A DNA stretch of 64,000 nt from Ypsolopha sequella (lineage: Eukaryota; Arthropoda; Insecta; Lepidoptera; Ypsolophidae): contig CAKOHE010000103.1 in NCBI GenBank assembly GCA_934047225.1, positions 248,001 to 312,000 of the forward strand. The letters run 5' to 3'. A program made the translations under genes and the position numbers. Positions within the stretch are counted from its first letter, which is position 1. Each line of letters opens with the position of its first letter. Positions 20,885 to 33,331 of this stretch are shown here, piece after piece. The notes below the pieces were generated by a model, which saw only the letters and a program-made list of their open reading frames with translations, was not told the DNA's origin and did not search any database.

Positions 20885-21364
20885 GATAATACTTATTTTT
20901 CAATTTTCTTAGCTCCAATAACCTCATTAGTTAAGCAAGGGTACAAGTAATTATAATTAATTCAGAAGAAATGAAAACATTACAGGTGTAATCATGGACG
21001 TAATGGCGTAAAGTATAAAATTAAATGGCTGTATTTATGTTGACAAATACAGAATAAAACAGCTAAGCAAGTTACTTACTTACTCATGCATAAATAAGTG
21101 TGTATATATTTTCAAATGTAACTAAGTATAGAATATAGCTGGACTAATCTGTTAACTCGTATAGATCAAACGGCCAGACAGTGCAGACCTAGGCCCATGA
21201 AATTTAGACTGCAGGTTCCTTCTATGACGTTGACATCTGCTGAGTAGGGATTTAAAAAATTCCCACGGGTTCAAAAGAAACGGGATCCACGCGAGCGACG
21301 CTGCGGGCGTTCGCTAGTTACTTATAAAATAACCAAATGATCGGTACATAAAATCAAACTCTTA
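20885..21364. other. Non-coding stretch
   Basis: AT-rich. A GC-richer repeat-like end at 21270-21310 (GGGATCCACGCGAGCGACG) was not identified further. Confidence 0.35.
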
Positions 21365-21520
21365 TTCTTATTCATATTCTTTATTGTACACAAAATACAC
21401 ATACACATTGTACACACGTAAACATTAAAATTGGTGTACAGCGGCGAGCTTATCTCTATGAGAGATTTCTTCCAGCAAACCGAAAAAAAGATCAGTAATA
21501 CATAAAAAGAAAACAGTAAT
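21365..21520 (-). repeat. CR1-like LINE 3' end (minus strand), copy 2
   Basis: GCGGCGAGCTTATCTCTATG / AGAGATTTCTTCCAGCAAAC matches 15360-15410. The minus-strand tail (ATTCTTATTCATATTCTTTA at the left end) is A-rich on the transcript strand. It is 5'-truncated. Confidence 0.6.
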
Positions 21521-21932
21521 CATATGTGTACAAACTTAATACTTACCACCAAATAATAAACGAAAACACACGAATTTAACTAGCTATAAAACCAATGTTA
21601 CATATATATAAATAAATAATGAATAAAATACACGTTATAATTACACCTTTATGCTCTAAGACACCTATAAATTAAAATACATAGATAATTAAATAAATAA
21701 TTAATTTTATTATAAATAATTATATTACAAAGCTCGATTATTTGTTATACTCTCTTTTTGAATGAGGAGACAGTCCTTCAAGCTTGCAGGCGAAGTTTCT
21801 CTCCTTCCTCCCCCCCCCTCCCCTTGTTATTACCTCACCTCCCCTAACCCGTTCCTCCATCAGTCCCTGTCACCAATAGAACAAACAAATGGCAAGATAA
21901 CCCTTTTCATATTTAATTGTTATGCATCCTAA
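21521..21932. other. Non-coding stretch
   Basis: It ends with a C-rich tract (TCCCCCCCCTCC) at 21805-21830 and is otherwise AT-rich. No gene is seen. Confidence 0.35.
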
Positions 21933-22435
21933 AGCCCTGTTTACATTTGAACGCGTTTAGTTGCGAGTTAACTGGCATACCTAGCGAGTTAAGCTACTGG
22001 CCTCGTTTAGACACCAAAAACGAATATTCAGTAATAATCGTAACCACTTAAACTGTGAGTATAGAATACTGTCTAGTTTTTTGGACAGTTAAGTATGGAG
22101 AACATCATCCCGCACCTTCCGCACGCCCGCCAACTTTACTCGCGCTGTGTTGCGGTGCATCTGAACATACGAGTTTAGTACAGTCCATTCTGTTGTCAAA
22201 TTAAAAACGCGCGCGTTGTACTTGAGGTTATTTACAAAACATTTAAAATGAAATGGTCGCAATCGACCTCTTAATTACTAATTTTTCAGTGAGTATTTAA
22301 AGCATGAGTATGCTTGTATAATACAAAAAGCATCACATCACATGTTTTACAGTGACAACCATCTATGAGCGTAGTTGACAGCAAATGTAACTTAGAACTA
22401 AATATATCAAGCGATTGTTTGGAAGGTACTTACTA
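21933..22435. mobile_element. Left part of a MITE split by the Gypsy element
   Basis: The terminus AGCCCTGTTTACATTTGAACG is the inverse of CAAATGTAAACAAGCC at the far side of the LTR element (46671-46686), and both sides carry GAGTTAAC blocks. The Gypsy element therefore landed inside a pre-existing inverted-repeat element. Its left target copy, ACTA, is 22432-22435. Confidence 0.7.
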
Positions 22436-25059
22436 TGTACCCCCCCCCTTTACCACTGAATAAAATTTTTACTTAAAAATACTGAAATGAAACTGACTGA
22501 ATCTGACTGAACCCATTTACTATTTACTATTATTATCTACTCATAACTTGAACCCCAATAACATTATATTAACTACTCCTATTGGATCGTTTGATACAGA
22601 TTAAAAACTAAGGCCTGAAGAGTGATCGTCTGATAAATAACCATACATTGTGAACCAAGTAGTAACCCCTATTCTTTTCAAAGCAATTCTGTAAGGAACC
22701 ATTCTACAACTATCTAGACCACAAAATTATGAATACTAAATGTAAATATTTCCTACCATATTTGACTTTAGGTGTTAATTTCATTGGAAAATCAATCAAA
22801 AGTCATTACCTTAAAGATATTGGTAAAATCAATATATGAGAGCTTATCTGTTTAAAATTATTTATGAAAATGTCTGTCTGCACTAGAAATAAATTTAATT
22901 TAGTTTTAGATTTTGCGAACTTTGGATATTATGATTGTATTTTGAGTAAATAAAGAACTTAACAGCTATATTATTATTTATGAAATTACATAACAGTTGT
23001 AACTTATGTATAATCTTTAGGAACCCTTTATTGAACTTCTATAAGTTTGAAATATGTAATATTTATCTTTCTAACAAGTTACTTAAGGGTATGTAGGCAG
23101 CAAATCATATTGACCATTAAACTGAACTTGTGAAACTTTTGGATTAAAAAAAACTATTACATAATAGTATTTCTGAACTGTAGTTTGTATTTAAATGAAG
23201 CTTAGTACTTTAAAAATAAGGTACATATTTCTATAAATTTTATCTATAGATACTTTTATTAGATTAATCAAATAAATTGGAAGATATTGAATCCATCAGA
23301 AAGTGCTACCTGACATATCGGGAGCTAATCATCACATGGTACCTTCCATAAACCTATTACCAAAACCATTTTCTGTAAGTACCTTATCTCATATGTACCT
23401 AGGTTTCATTTAATGAACCCTTTTAAGACTTAGTAGTCTCTATATGAAATAAGTCAATATAAATTACCTTTATATAAATAAATTTAATATATTTTTAATT
23501 ACTATTTCACTAAAAATTATATTTAGTAAAGATTGTAAATAACAAGAAAGGTTCCCTTCGATCATACATAAGTCTTGGCTATTTTCCTGACTATGAGTGA
23601 TAATAATTTCAATAAAACAATCAAGTCTCATTTACTGATTTATTAAAATAAATTAGAACTTTATTTTTAGTTCTCAAGCATCTATTTTATACCATTTTAA
23701 CTTTCTGGCTTCACTATTCCATAGGTATATAGTGTTATAGCCTGGGTCACAATATACCAGTTAAAATGAAAGAATATTATTTATTCAGTACAAACAGACA
23801 CATCATTTTGTATTATAAGAATTAATATATTGAAATTATATCTCTTTCGTTAAAATAATATATTTCTTAGGCACAGTTTTATTTATTTCAATGAATTTGG
23901 GCCTGTTTATCGAACTCCCATACAAGAATTTTCCAATGAGAATATTAAATTTTCTCTAAAAGAATCTAATTTGACTCTAATAATTTATATAGCAATTAAA
24001 GGGTCTCTTTGTTTATTTTTGTCCAATAATAATTCACATGCTCTGCACATTAATGTAGACCAACCAAATAGGAATACAAGAAATAGCGTCCTGAAGAATT
24101 TAAACAACAAATTGGCAAGCGTACACACAAAATCAAGACATAAAAATTAGAGGAATTTCGCGAGCAAAATAAATAGATTCAGTAGGTCAAAATAAATTTT
24201 AGAAACACTTCTAGAAGTATTAGGACTTGATTATCCTATTACTCACAACCTCTGCCGATGAAAGCAATCCATAATAGCACTAAAAATCACTATATTTAGT
24301 GAATCACATAGCACATTTCAACCTTATCTTTCACAGAAAAGGGATTTTTCACTTATTTCACTTTCGCGGTTTTTATCTAGGCTTACACACAAGCCCATAT
24401 ACACTACTCAGGCAATCCTAAACTAATACTTTTACTTCCCTGCCTAAATTTAATAATTATTTGCCTGAGAAACCTATATTCTAAACGTTTTATAATTAAA
24501 ATAAATTATAACCGAAAACTCGCACCTCAATCGGGCAGCGTCACGTCCGCGCGGATTTAGTCGTAGATAAGAACTGCCATTTCCCGAATCGGACCTATTT
24601 TTATATCCCCACCAACCCAATAACTTCCAGACACAACCGAGCACAGGTGAGCACAAGTGAAACTTGCTGAGCACAGGTGAGACTCACTGAGCACAACCAG
24701 TACTTCCCGGTAATATTCGATAACATTTGCTAACATTCGATAATATTTGATACTTCTTTACGTTAAGACCAATCTTTGTGTTTTACGCTACTATTACAAA
24801 ATTCTACCTTAAGCCTAATACTTTAAAGCAGAATTTCCGTTAACAGTTCGTTGTTCTAAAATATTTTATGCGTTGGCTTTCATTTAAGGATCCGTAATGG
24901 TTTGAAAGCCATACTAAGTGTGATATTTTTATTACTTTGTGAATAGTTTCATTTAATGATTTTGAATTGAATCCTGTATTTCTTTGTTTCTTTTCTCTCT
25001 TTTTTTTTTTTGTTTGTAACAAGGCGGATCGTGGTCATAATAGAGTCCGATCCGGCACA
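22436..25059 (-). repeat. 3' LTR of the Gypsy element (2624 bp)
   Basis: It carries TG...CA ends on the plus strand and is read TGTGCC...GTACA on the minus strand. By eye it differs from the other LTR at a C run (9 versus 10 C) and one A/T position near 23010. A short tandem block of GAGCACAGGTGAG-like units lies at 24640-24705. Small open frames within it are identical in both LTRs and look like chance. Confidence 0.93.
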
Positions 25060-25073
25060 ACCTCCCCCGAAGG
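25060..25073 (-). promoter_or_regulatory. Polypurine tract of the Gypsy element
   Basis: On the minus strand the sequence directly upstream of the 3' LTR is CCTTCGGGGGAGGT, a purine-rich run suited to priming plus-strand DNA synthesis. Confidence 0.7.
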
Positions 25074-26772
25074 CTTACGCAGCGAAACATACATATAGCG
25101 AAGGAAACCTTCCTCCAAATTATTTACAAACAAACTCAAAATAAACTTAAATAAGTACGCAATGTATTTATTATCATCTTTCTCCCAGAAAGTTCAAGTG
25201 TAGTGTGTTTTTAAACCAAATAGTTAATCAAAATTTAAATCAGTTGAAATTCCAAACTAGGTTTATTAATTACAGATAAGTATCTATTAACAAGGCGATC
25301 TGAATCCTTCCAAAAGAAATTAGTTGTGAGATAATTCAGCCTTAATGGCTACACAACGACCTTCTAGTCAAATTCCATATTTTCAATTTGAACAATAGAC
25401 GCATCTTTGTGTCTCTTTCTTGAATCGAGATCACTTTAATAGCTCTCAAGATAAGCACCCAAATAATCAATTTCCTAAACTTAGAAAATCTCCCAATATT
25501 AAAATCTAATCAACCATTCGGAGTTTGTACAGTTGTCGATGAAATTGCATTAGCTGCGTGTATAGTGAAACTACTAAGAATCACAGTATATACTGTTTTT
25601 AGTCATAAGACCTTAACCTAACTCCAATTCATCTTAATAGTTTGTTGTGTAGTGTAACGCCTCTGGGATATCATGACAATAAATATGAGTCCACATTCCT
25701 GATACTGTTGTCTTGCTAGAGCCCCTTCTTTGTCAAAGTCAAAGTCTATTGTCAAAGTCTTATAATTCAATCTCTTCCACCGACAACATACAACCTTCTT
25801 CATTCGCTTTAGCAGATACTCTAACAAGCCACCAGTCCTACAAAAGCGGACTAAATAAATTTAATTTCTTGAACTACTAACTTATTACTTGGCTAACTAC
25901 AATTTTAACTACAAGGGAAAATATTAATTATTCAGTAAAACATTTGGAATCTGAAAATAAAACAATATTTTGTTAGATTTAATTATTTTTTTTTTATTCT
26001 GAAGAAAATTTGTTTCAATAGATTTTGCCTGAGGAAAATTCCAAAGACTTTTTCTCTAATTGAATAATGCTATAATATTATGGAATCTGCTATGATAACA
26101 GTCCCTTACCTTTGTATATAACCTTTACCTTGAAGTAATAAAACTACAAAATTTATTTTTTATTTTTTTATTTTCTCTATGAATTTCTCTAATGTTAAAT
26201 AAAACAAGTTTTTGCTCTTTGGTAATTTTTTATTTTCTTTATGAAATTTTTCTTTAGGTTAAATAAAACTAGTTTCTTTTGTTCTTTTGGAAAATTTTTT
26301 TATTTAAATTAAATAGTTCTCCCATTCCAGTTCCCATATTAATTCCTCTATAGTTTTGATTGGTATTCCTTTCATTAAATACCCTCTACCTGAAATTAAG
26401 TCATTATTAATTTATTTCATTCTAAAATAATGTGCTACATTTTCTACTCTAAAATAAAACTCCATTATATTTAAATTAGTTTAATCAATTTTAGCACAAT
26501 GAAAGAGAGAGAAGAAAAAAAAAATATAAAGTTCCTTTTATGTAAGATACAACCTTGTTTAAAGAAGAAATAATTAAAGTTAGATACAAGCTTCAATAAT
26601 ATACCTCACAAAATGAATAGTTTTTTTTTAAAATGGTTTTAGTCCACAAATCAGATTATAATATTTAACTCCTAAATTTTACCTTTAACAGAGTACCCGT
26701 CTGGATTTAAACTTATACAATGTCAAACCTAAATATACTATTACCCGATTCAACCTCAACCAGAGTGACCCT
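25074..26772. other. 3' untranslated region of the Gypsy element, no env seen
   Basis: About 1.7 kb between the pol stop and the purine tract is AT-rich, and only short frames (up to 69 codons) are present. I see no envelope-like ORF, so this is not an obvious errantivirus layout. Confidence 0.6.
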
Positions 26773-29067
26773 TTAAACCTTTTGATAATACCTCGATAAA
26801 TGTATCGTATTGAATTTCCCTCGTATCACATTTGTAGCTGGGTCTGCCAAAACATATACATTTTGATATGGATTAGCTGCTATAATATAAGGTCCTTCGT
26901 ATAATGGCTCAAATTTCTTTGTGATCTTCTGTTTCGCATCAGATTTATTTAAACGTCTTATCTTTACTAGTTCTCCTATCTGGAAATTTATTGTTCGGAA
27001 TTTTTTATTAAATTTAAATCGACGTGACTTTCCAGCGTTTATAAGATTTTCTCTAACTTTTTCCCTTATTTGCTCGACAGTTCCTTCATCACAATCTTTC
27101 CTAATAACATCATCACAAGATAATTTAGTAGACTCTCCGTACATTATTTCACAAGGTGTGTATCCAGTACTTTCATGATAAGTGTTATTATATAGCTGTT
27201 CCAATTTTGGTAATAGAGTGACCCATCCCTTATGGTTTGTTCTACAATAAGTTCTAAATAATCTTCCTAATTCCTTGTTTACTCTCTCTGTGGTATTTGG
27301 ACGTGGATTCCTGACAGTGGTATATATTACTTTTACCCCCAATTTATTCATAGTTTCCTTCCATTGTTTGCTAGCAAATTGCGATCCATTGTCCGACATT
27401 ATTGCCTTCGGTTTTATAATTTCAAAGAACTTTTTTACTTTTCCTATAACTGATACAGCTGTCGCTTTTCTTAGGTCATAAAATTTCACAAATTTGCTAA
27501 ATGAATCTTGAATTACCAGGATATAATTCATTCCAAATTTTCCTGTTGGTAGGGGTCCGTATAAATCTATCATAACCAATTCACCTATTTGTTTTGAAAT
27601 AATTGATTGACATGGTCCTACATAACTTAGATTGTTACTTTTGACAATTTGACAAACATGACAAGTTTTAAGAACCCTTTTGACATCTCCCGTTAATCCC
27701 TGCCAATAAAATCTATCCCTTACATATTTAATTACCTTAAATGTTCCCTGATGTCCCATTTCCAGATGTATTTGGTTGATCAATTCTTCTCTCAAGCTCC
27801 TTGGCAAATATGTTAATCCTTTATTTGTTCCTTCTGGCTTGAATAGTAGAATATCATTTTCTATCACACACCTTTGTATTATTCTTCCTAATCTTCCCTG
27901 CGGGTGTAGACCCTCTTCTAAATTCCTCCTGATCTCTCTAATTTCTGCATCTTCTTTTTGTAGCTGTTGTATTCCTTTTAGTTTAGATAAAAGTCCCTTG
28001 TTTGTTTTTATTTCTGTATAAGCTATTTCTGGTAGTTTGACTTTATCTTCTTGCAACAACTCTCCCTCAGGTGGATATCTTGATAATACATCTGCTACTA
28101 AATTTTCTCTGCCTTTGATATGCCTAACCTCGTACTGAAACCTCTCTAAATAGTTAATCCACCTAGTTACCCTAGCATTATATAATTTCCAAGTTTCTAC
28201 GAAAGTTAATGCTTTATGGTCAGTTAGAATTATTACCTTAGATCCTCTCAAATATGTCTCAAACTTCTCTAAACAACTTATTACTGCAAAAAATTCTTGT
28301 TCAGTGACTGTCCAGTTTAGTTGAGATCCTCGCAATGCTTTACTATAGAATCCTAATACTCTCATTTCTCCTTCCTCATCTAATTGAAAAAGCACTCCAG
28401 CTAGACCAATTCCTGAACTATCCGTTTGTAGATAATAGGGTTGTGTAAAATCAGGGTGATGTAATTGAATGGTGTTTATAAACAAAGACTTAATTTCCTC
28501 GAATGCTCGATGCTCCCTTTCTCCCCAGTACCAGCACTTTTCTTTCTTTAATAACTCACATAGTGGTTTTATGTGCTCACTGTATCCCGGTATAAATCTT
28601 CTGTAAAAATTACATAATCCTAAAAATGCTCTGACTTGTTTAATTTTCTTCGGTGTCGGGAAGTCTTGAATAGCCTTTATCTTTTCTGGGTCTGTCTTCA
28701 GTCCTTCTGTCGAAATTATGAATCCTAACATCTTTATTTCCTTACATAAAAACTCACATTTGCTTAAATTGCAAGTCAGTCCAGCTCTCCAAAGTTTTTC
28801 TAGTACTATATCTAGATGTTCTAAATGTTGATCTAAACTTCCTGTTGTCATAATTGCCAGATCATCCAAGTAATTTACACAGAATTCTTTTACTTCATGA
28901 CCAAGTATTTTATCCATAGCCCTACTGAAACTTCCGACAGAAGTTTTCAATCCTTGAGGTAATACATTGTAGACATAAGATTTCCCATTAAAAGTAAAAC
29001 CGGTGTACTTCTTACTAGATTCTGAAATAGGGATTTGAAAATAGGCGTTTTTTAGATCAATGACACT
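26773..29067 (-). pseudogene. pol: Gypsy pol, distal part: RT, RNase H, integrase
   Basis: This is the downstream part of the polyprotein, cut off from its start by the BEL element at 29068. The frame is open from the insertion junction, where the N-A-Y-F-Q-I-P motif of the RT palm appears, to the stop at 26773. Residue numbers here count from the Met at 28950. RT catalytic YLDDL is at 27-31. The RNase H has candidate acidic residues in TDSSG (176) and TDHKA (244). The integrase zinc domain is HLEMGH...CHVC (395-433), and the catalytic triad is D462 (IDLYGP), D520 (SDNGSQF) and E555 (TTERVNKE). The sequence itself has no stop or frameshift, so only the insertion inactivates it. Confidence 0.92.
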
Positions 29068-29509
29068 TGTTCACGCTAGACCGTGACGCATGATTCGCAC
29101 CCGCAGGCGGGGATGACCCCCCCCCCGCCGCGCGCCGGTCGAGGCGCGCGCGGGCGCTCGTTCGGTCTGTTCGGATCGGCGAGCCTCTCTAGGCGCACGC
29201 GCGCGCGCCCGCGCAGCCGACAGCTCTAAACAATAGACATTCGCGTCAGCACAAACAATTATCGCGTACCTAAAGTGTTGTGTTAATACAAGTGCTGTGT
29301 ACATCACTCAAACCAGGACATTCAATACATCCCTGCACAGACGCCAGCTCAACTAGCCAACAAGAAGGCTCAGCACGTCACCGCATCTCCTGTCGGCCCA
29401 TCGAGAACAACATTCCAACAAAGGTCAGTTTACCCACAATCTTTTTCTTATCCTGTCTGCTCTCCCACTCAAATTCCATCAGCCCTGCATCCTGTAGCCA
29501 GCGGCTACA
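29068..29509 (+). repeat. 5' LTR of the BEL/Pao element
   Basis: 442 bp. The first half is strikingly GC-rich (a CCCCCCCCCGCCGCGCGCCGG tract near 29120-29140 and a GCACGCGCGCGCGCCCGCG run), which is unlike the surroundings. It matches 31667-32108 throughout as far as I compared. Confidence 0.93.
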
Positions 29510-29512
29510 TTT

Positions 29513-29532
29513 TTGGTCCTTCGGCCGGATCG
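29513..29532 (+). promoter_or_regulatory. Primer-binding site of the BEL/Pao element
   Basis: TGGTCCTTCGGCCGGAT, a few bases after the 5' LTR, is the well-known TTGGTCCTTCGGCCGG type of primer site seen in BEL/Pao elements. It pairs with a tRNA 3' end. Confidence 0.8.
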
Positions 29533-31015
29533 AATTCTGGTCCTTACAGTCCATTTTCACATTTTTGGCCCCTCGAACCGTTACTGAACCAGCCCCCGTC
29601 GATTTATTACAGTCCATTTTCAATCCAAGAAAATTTTTGGTTTATATCACCCCCCGCCTATCCCCCGCCGGCCCATAACTTTGTTTTGAACCAGCCCCCG
29701 TCGATTTACTACAGTCCATTTTCACCAGGTTACATATTTTGCCCCCTTTCCCGGCAAAAAATTTTTTGTGGTTTCGAATACCTATCGCGGGTAGATAATT
29801 TGAACCGCCGCCTGGAACATTCCATTTATCGGTTAGAACCGACCCCCCCACGCCCCTTTACAGAATAACTCATTTTCATCACGGTTGTAATTATTATTCA
29901 GCTCAGATAACATAAGTATGTTCATTCAGCCCAATTGTTTATTACAGTCCACTATATTTCTTTATTAAACCCCCCCCGTCACTTCCAGGGATTAATTATC
30001 AGCCCTTATAAACCCCATACGTAAAATTAATTAAACTCAAAGTCAGCATTTTGCTCAACATTTTTTACATGTAATTCCCGACCCAATCTTTTCAAATGTT
30101 CTCGAAGTGATTCAACTTTGCTCGTAAATACATAGTTCACATTTTAGTTTCATATCGTGTTACAACGTTTTGAGTACCTACACTTCACTTTGTTTTCTAT
30201 CGCGCGAAGAGGTGCAAATCTACCCACTGTCAAAGATAGTTCTCGTATCTTGCGAGATATTTTTTTGTGAGAGTATAAATTCGCTTTATTTCGTGCATAT
30301 ACATACGTATTACGTATATTACTAAAGCGTGATTTCAAGGCAAATAACATAAAAGTGAACAGGTTCATCAGCCCTTTTCGATATTTTTGTGTTGCGGTAA
30401 TCTCACGTCGCAGTAATATATTGCCGGACCGTTTATTTGTGTTATTGTCTGCTTTTTTTACCCGGGTATATATATATAGCACAAATATAGTAAACAATTT
30501 GTTTTTTTTCTCTTCTCATCTCTGATCTTATTGTTAATGGTACACATATAGGGTGTTCCACGTTGGTACAGCTCATATACAGGTTGTTTTTAAAAAAAAA
30601 ATATTTTTTTTTTTTTCTCTGTCGTGTTTATTTTCCGTGTTCCGTTTGAACATAGTCTTTGTTTTTTTTTTTTCGGCCCGCGCAAGTTACAAGCTATCCG
30701 CACGTTGGAGTTGGTAGCGCTCAAGTTTTTAATAACTCATTTTCACATATAGTCACACTCATCACACATTCAATCAGCACATACACACTCAACTCATTTT
30801 CACTCACACATTCAATCAGCACATACACACTCAGCTCATTTTCACTCACACATTCAATCAGCACATATAGACACACTCAGCTCATTTTCACTCACACATT
30901 CACTCATCAGATACACATTCAGCTCATTTTCACTCAATGAAACCAGCACTCAACGCACTCAGCACACTTATCACACACACACTCATCACATACACACTCA
31001 TTTCATTTTCACTCA
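29533..31015 (+). repeat. BEL/Pao leader with internal repeats, gag missing
   Basis: Several copies of ACCAGCCCCCGTCGATTTA / TACAGTCCATTTTCA occur at about 29545-29730, with a related TATTACAGTCCA at about 29940. From about 30750 to 31010 there is a 40-50-bp minisatellite of CAGCTCATTTTCACTCACAC / ATTCAATCAGCACATA units. No gag, protease or reverse transcriptase frame is present. Confidence 0.75.
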
Positions 31016-31678
31016 ATGACTTCAACTCCAACAGAGAATTCTTGTAACTCCGCACAACGTGTAGTGAACGTCACTAACACACCAATAATAGCAGACGTAC
31101 ATGGTCAATTTCACTCAGCACGAGCCCTGTTAGGTTTTATCTCACGTCGCGGTACTCCAGTTCTCATTCGCTCAGACTGCGGCACAAACAATGATGCAAT
31201 CACTCACAAGCTCGCGAATCAGCACATAACTTGGTTCGGCGCTCTGCACGAAATAATACTCAACTCAAGACCCCTCTGTCCAATTTCATCCGACCCTACG
31301 GACTTTGAACCTCTCACGGCCGGACATTTCATTATTGGTCGTCCGCTCACCGCTCTACCTGAGCAGTCTTTTGACGACAGACCCATATCTGCTCTTAAAC
31401 GGTTTCAACTCATTCAAGCGCTCTCTCAGCGCTTTTGGATTCTCTGGTCCAGATCCTACCTCCATACCCTGCAAACCCGCCCCAATCAGCTCTCCCCTTC
31501 CTCCCCTCCTCAAGTGGGTGAACTGGTCCTCATCAAAGAGGATGACTTGCCTCCGCTCCAATGGAAGTTGGGGAGAATTCTCCGCACAATGCCTGGCAGG
31601 GATGGAGTGGTCCAGGTTGTGGATCTGGACACAGCCCATGGAGCCGCAGCCCCGGCCCCCCCAGGATGTTCACGCTAG
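31016..31678 (+). pseudogene. BEL/Pao integrase remnant fused to a short leader peptide
   Basis: The 220-codon open frame starts with about 25 residues of unknown origin. Then comes integrase core sequence (FHSARALLGFISRRGTPVLI and SDCGTNND), which is normally SDNGTNF in intact copies. An internal deletion then joins HITWFGALHEI directly to ILNSRPLCPISSDP and LTAGHFIIGRPL, the C-terminal part of BEL/Pao integrases. The segment that holds the last catalytic Glu is lost. The frame runs into the 3' LTR. It is non-functional as an integrase, and staying open may be chance or recent deletion. Confidence 0.85.
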
Positions 31679-32108
31679 ACCGTGACGCATGATTCGCACC
31701 CGCAGGCGGGGATGACCCCCCCCCCGCCGCGCGCCGGTCGAGGCGCGCGCGGGCGCTCGTTCGGTCTGTTCGGATCGGCGAGCCTCTCTAGGCGCACGCG
31801 CGCGCGCCCGCGCAGCCGACAGCTCTAAACAATAGACATTCGCGTCAGCACAAACAATTATCGCGTACCTAAAGTGTTGTGTTAATACAAGTGCTGTGTA
31901 CATCACTCAAACCAGGACATTCAATACATCCCTGCACAGACGCCAGCTCAACTAGCCAACAAGAAGGCTCAGCACGTCACCGCATCTCCTGTCGGCCCAT
32001 CGAGAACAACATTCCAACAAAGGTCAGTTTACCCACAATCTTTTTCTTATCCTGTCTGCTCTCCCACTCAAATTCCATCAGCCCTGCATCCTGTAGCCAG
32101 CGGCTACA
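31667..32108 (+). repeat. 3' LTR of the BEL/Pao element
   Basis: Matches 29068-29509 with the same TGTTCACG start and GGCTACA end, followed by the right ACACT duplication. A C-rich stretch (CGGCCCCCCCAGGA) precedes it where a polypurine tract would be expected. Confidence 0.93.
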
Positions 32109-33331
32109 ACACTTATGTAACTAGTGCCATGGAATGAGTTCATTACATCTGATTGTAGTGGTGGTTTTTCAGTTTCTGGGACCATATACTTATTGATTCC
32201 CCTAGCATCAAGGAGTGGTCTAATTTCTCCATCTTTCTTGAGCGTGAATGTTAGTGGACTACAATAAGGTGTTGAAGCTCTACTAATAATCCCTAAATCT
32301 TCCATTTCCCTTAACTTTTCTTCTACCTTTCCTCTATATGCATATGGCACAGGATATGTCTTCCTGATAATTGGAGTATGAGGTTCCATTTTTATTTCAT
32401 GTTCATAGCAGTTTGCTCTTCCCAATTTTGTCGTGAATAGATACCTATATTTCTCTAATAGTAATTCCAGCTTTTCCTTTTCTTCTGTTCCTAGTTTCTC
32501 TCCTATCTTGTAATCTAATGACCCTCCTCCTTCTCTTACTTCTGTCTGTCTTTTAATTTCTGAATTTCCCTTAAGATGGTTATCATTACATGGTTCACAG
32601 AATTTTACTAATGCCCTATCTCTTCCTTGTTCAATTAAAATTCCTTTTTCTGGTCCATCAAGTATAAATTTTATCTTGTTTACTTTCATCCAATCAAATC
32701 CTAAAATCAGTGGTCTGCTTAACCCTGGTACAATCAGGAATCCAGTTTCTTTTTCAAATCTTCCTAAGTTCAAAGGTAATAATGCTATGCTTCGTATATC
32801 CATACTTCTTGGTCCTACAGCAGGCTTAATTTGTATTGGTTTTATTGGCATGACTGGCATATTTGGATTTATTTGTCTTATTTCACCCCATAGTTCTTCT
32901 GATATACAAGTGATGTCACTTCCTGAATCAACTAAACCAACTACCTCTATCCCTATTATCTGTACTAATATTTCCGATTTAAAATTCATTTGTTCTTTTG
33001 GTTCTTCCTCTTCCTCAAAGACTGAATGAATTTTTTGATTTTCTTCTATTTCTGTGACACCTTCTTCCACTTTAAGTTTTAGTACTCCAATTATTTGTTC
33101 TGGAATCTGCATCTCCTTCAATTTGAAAGTATTGTAACCTAACCCTTCCCTTTCTTCCCTTTCTAAATTTATACCCTTTAACGGAAACCTCAGTCCCCTT
33201 CCATTTATTCCCAACAATTGTCCTGGTTTCCATCCCATTAGGCACATCAAATGAAATGCTTTGTTCCCTATGGTTGAGGCTGAATCGGGAACAAGAACTG
33301 CAGCCTCCTCTAGTTTAATTCTATAATCTTG
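32109..33331 (-). pseudogene. pol: Gypsy pol, proximal part: protease and RT start
   Basis: The frame is open from CAA at 33331, inside the end of gag, to the BEL insertion at 32109. An Asp protease motif, VGLVDSGSD, has its catalytic Asp near 32929. RT fingers follow with RKTYPVPYAYR, FTLKKDGEIRPLLDARGINK and PPLQSDV. The insertion falls just before the first catalytic Asp region of RT. Pol is in the -1 frame relative to gag and overlaps it by about 20 nt. The heptamer ATTAAAC lies immediately before the gag stop and resembles a -1 slip site whose first base is off the ideal, so frameshifting is a plausible way to express pol. Confidence 0.88.

Larger units (their letters stand above)
29068..32108 (+). 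mobile_element. Non-autonomous BEL/Pao LTR retrotransposon nested in pol
   Basis: The LTRs at 29068-29509 and 31667-32108 (442 bp each) look identical, start TGTTCACG and end GGCTACA. They are flanked by the 5-bp duplication ACACT (29063-29067 and 32109-32113). The strand is plus, opposite to the host Gypsy element. The 2.16-kb interior keeps only a primer site, repeat-rich leader and integrase remnants, so the copy needed enzymes from another element to move. Confidence 0.93.

Noticed and set aside
24474..25022. 66- and 60-codon ORFs repeated at 46028-46576
   Set aside because: They are within the Gypsy LTRs and are duplicated because the LTRs are. No domain features.
25074..26773. Envelope gene of an errantivirus-type element
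   Set aside because: Only short frames lie between the pol stop and the purine tract. No membrane or signal segments were seen.
26921..28021. Plus-strand ORFs of 68-85 codons within pol
   Set aside because: Antisense shadows of pol. They lack splice-joined continuity, unlike the gene at 40960.
29071..29307. 78-codon minus-strand ORF, present identically at 31670-31906
   Set aside because: It lies antisense inside the BEL LTR. Its identity simply reflects LTR identity, and its Ala/Arg-rich content comes from the GC-rich island.
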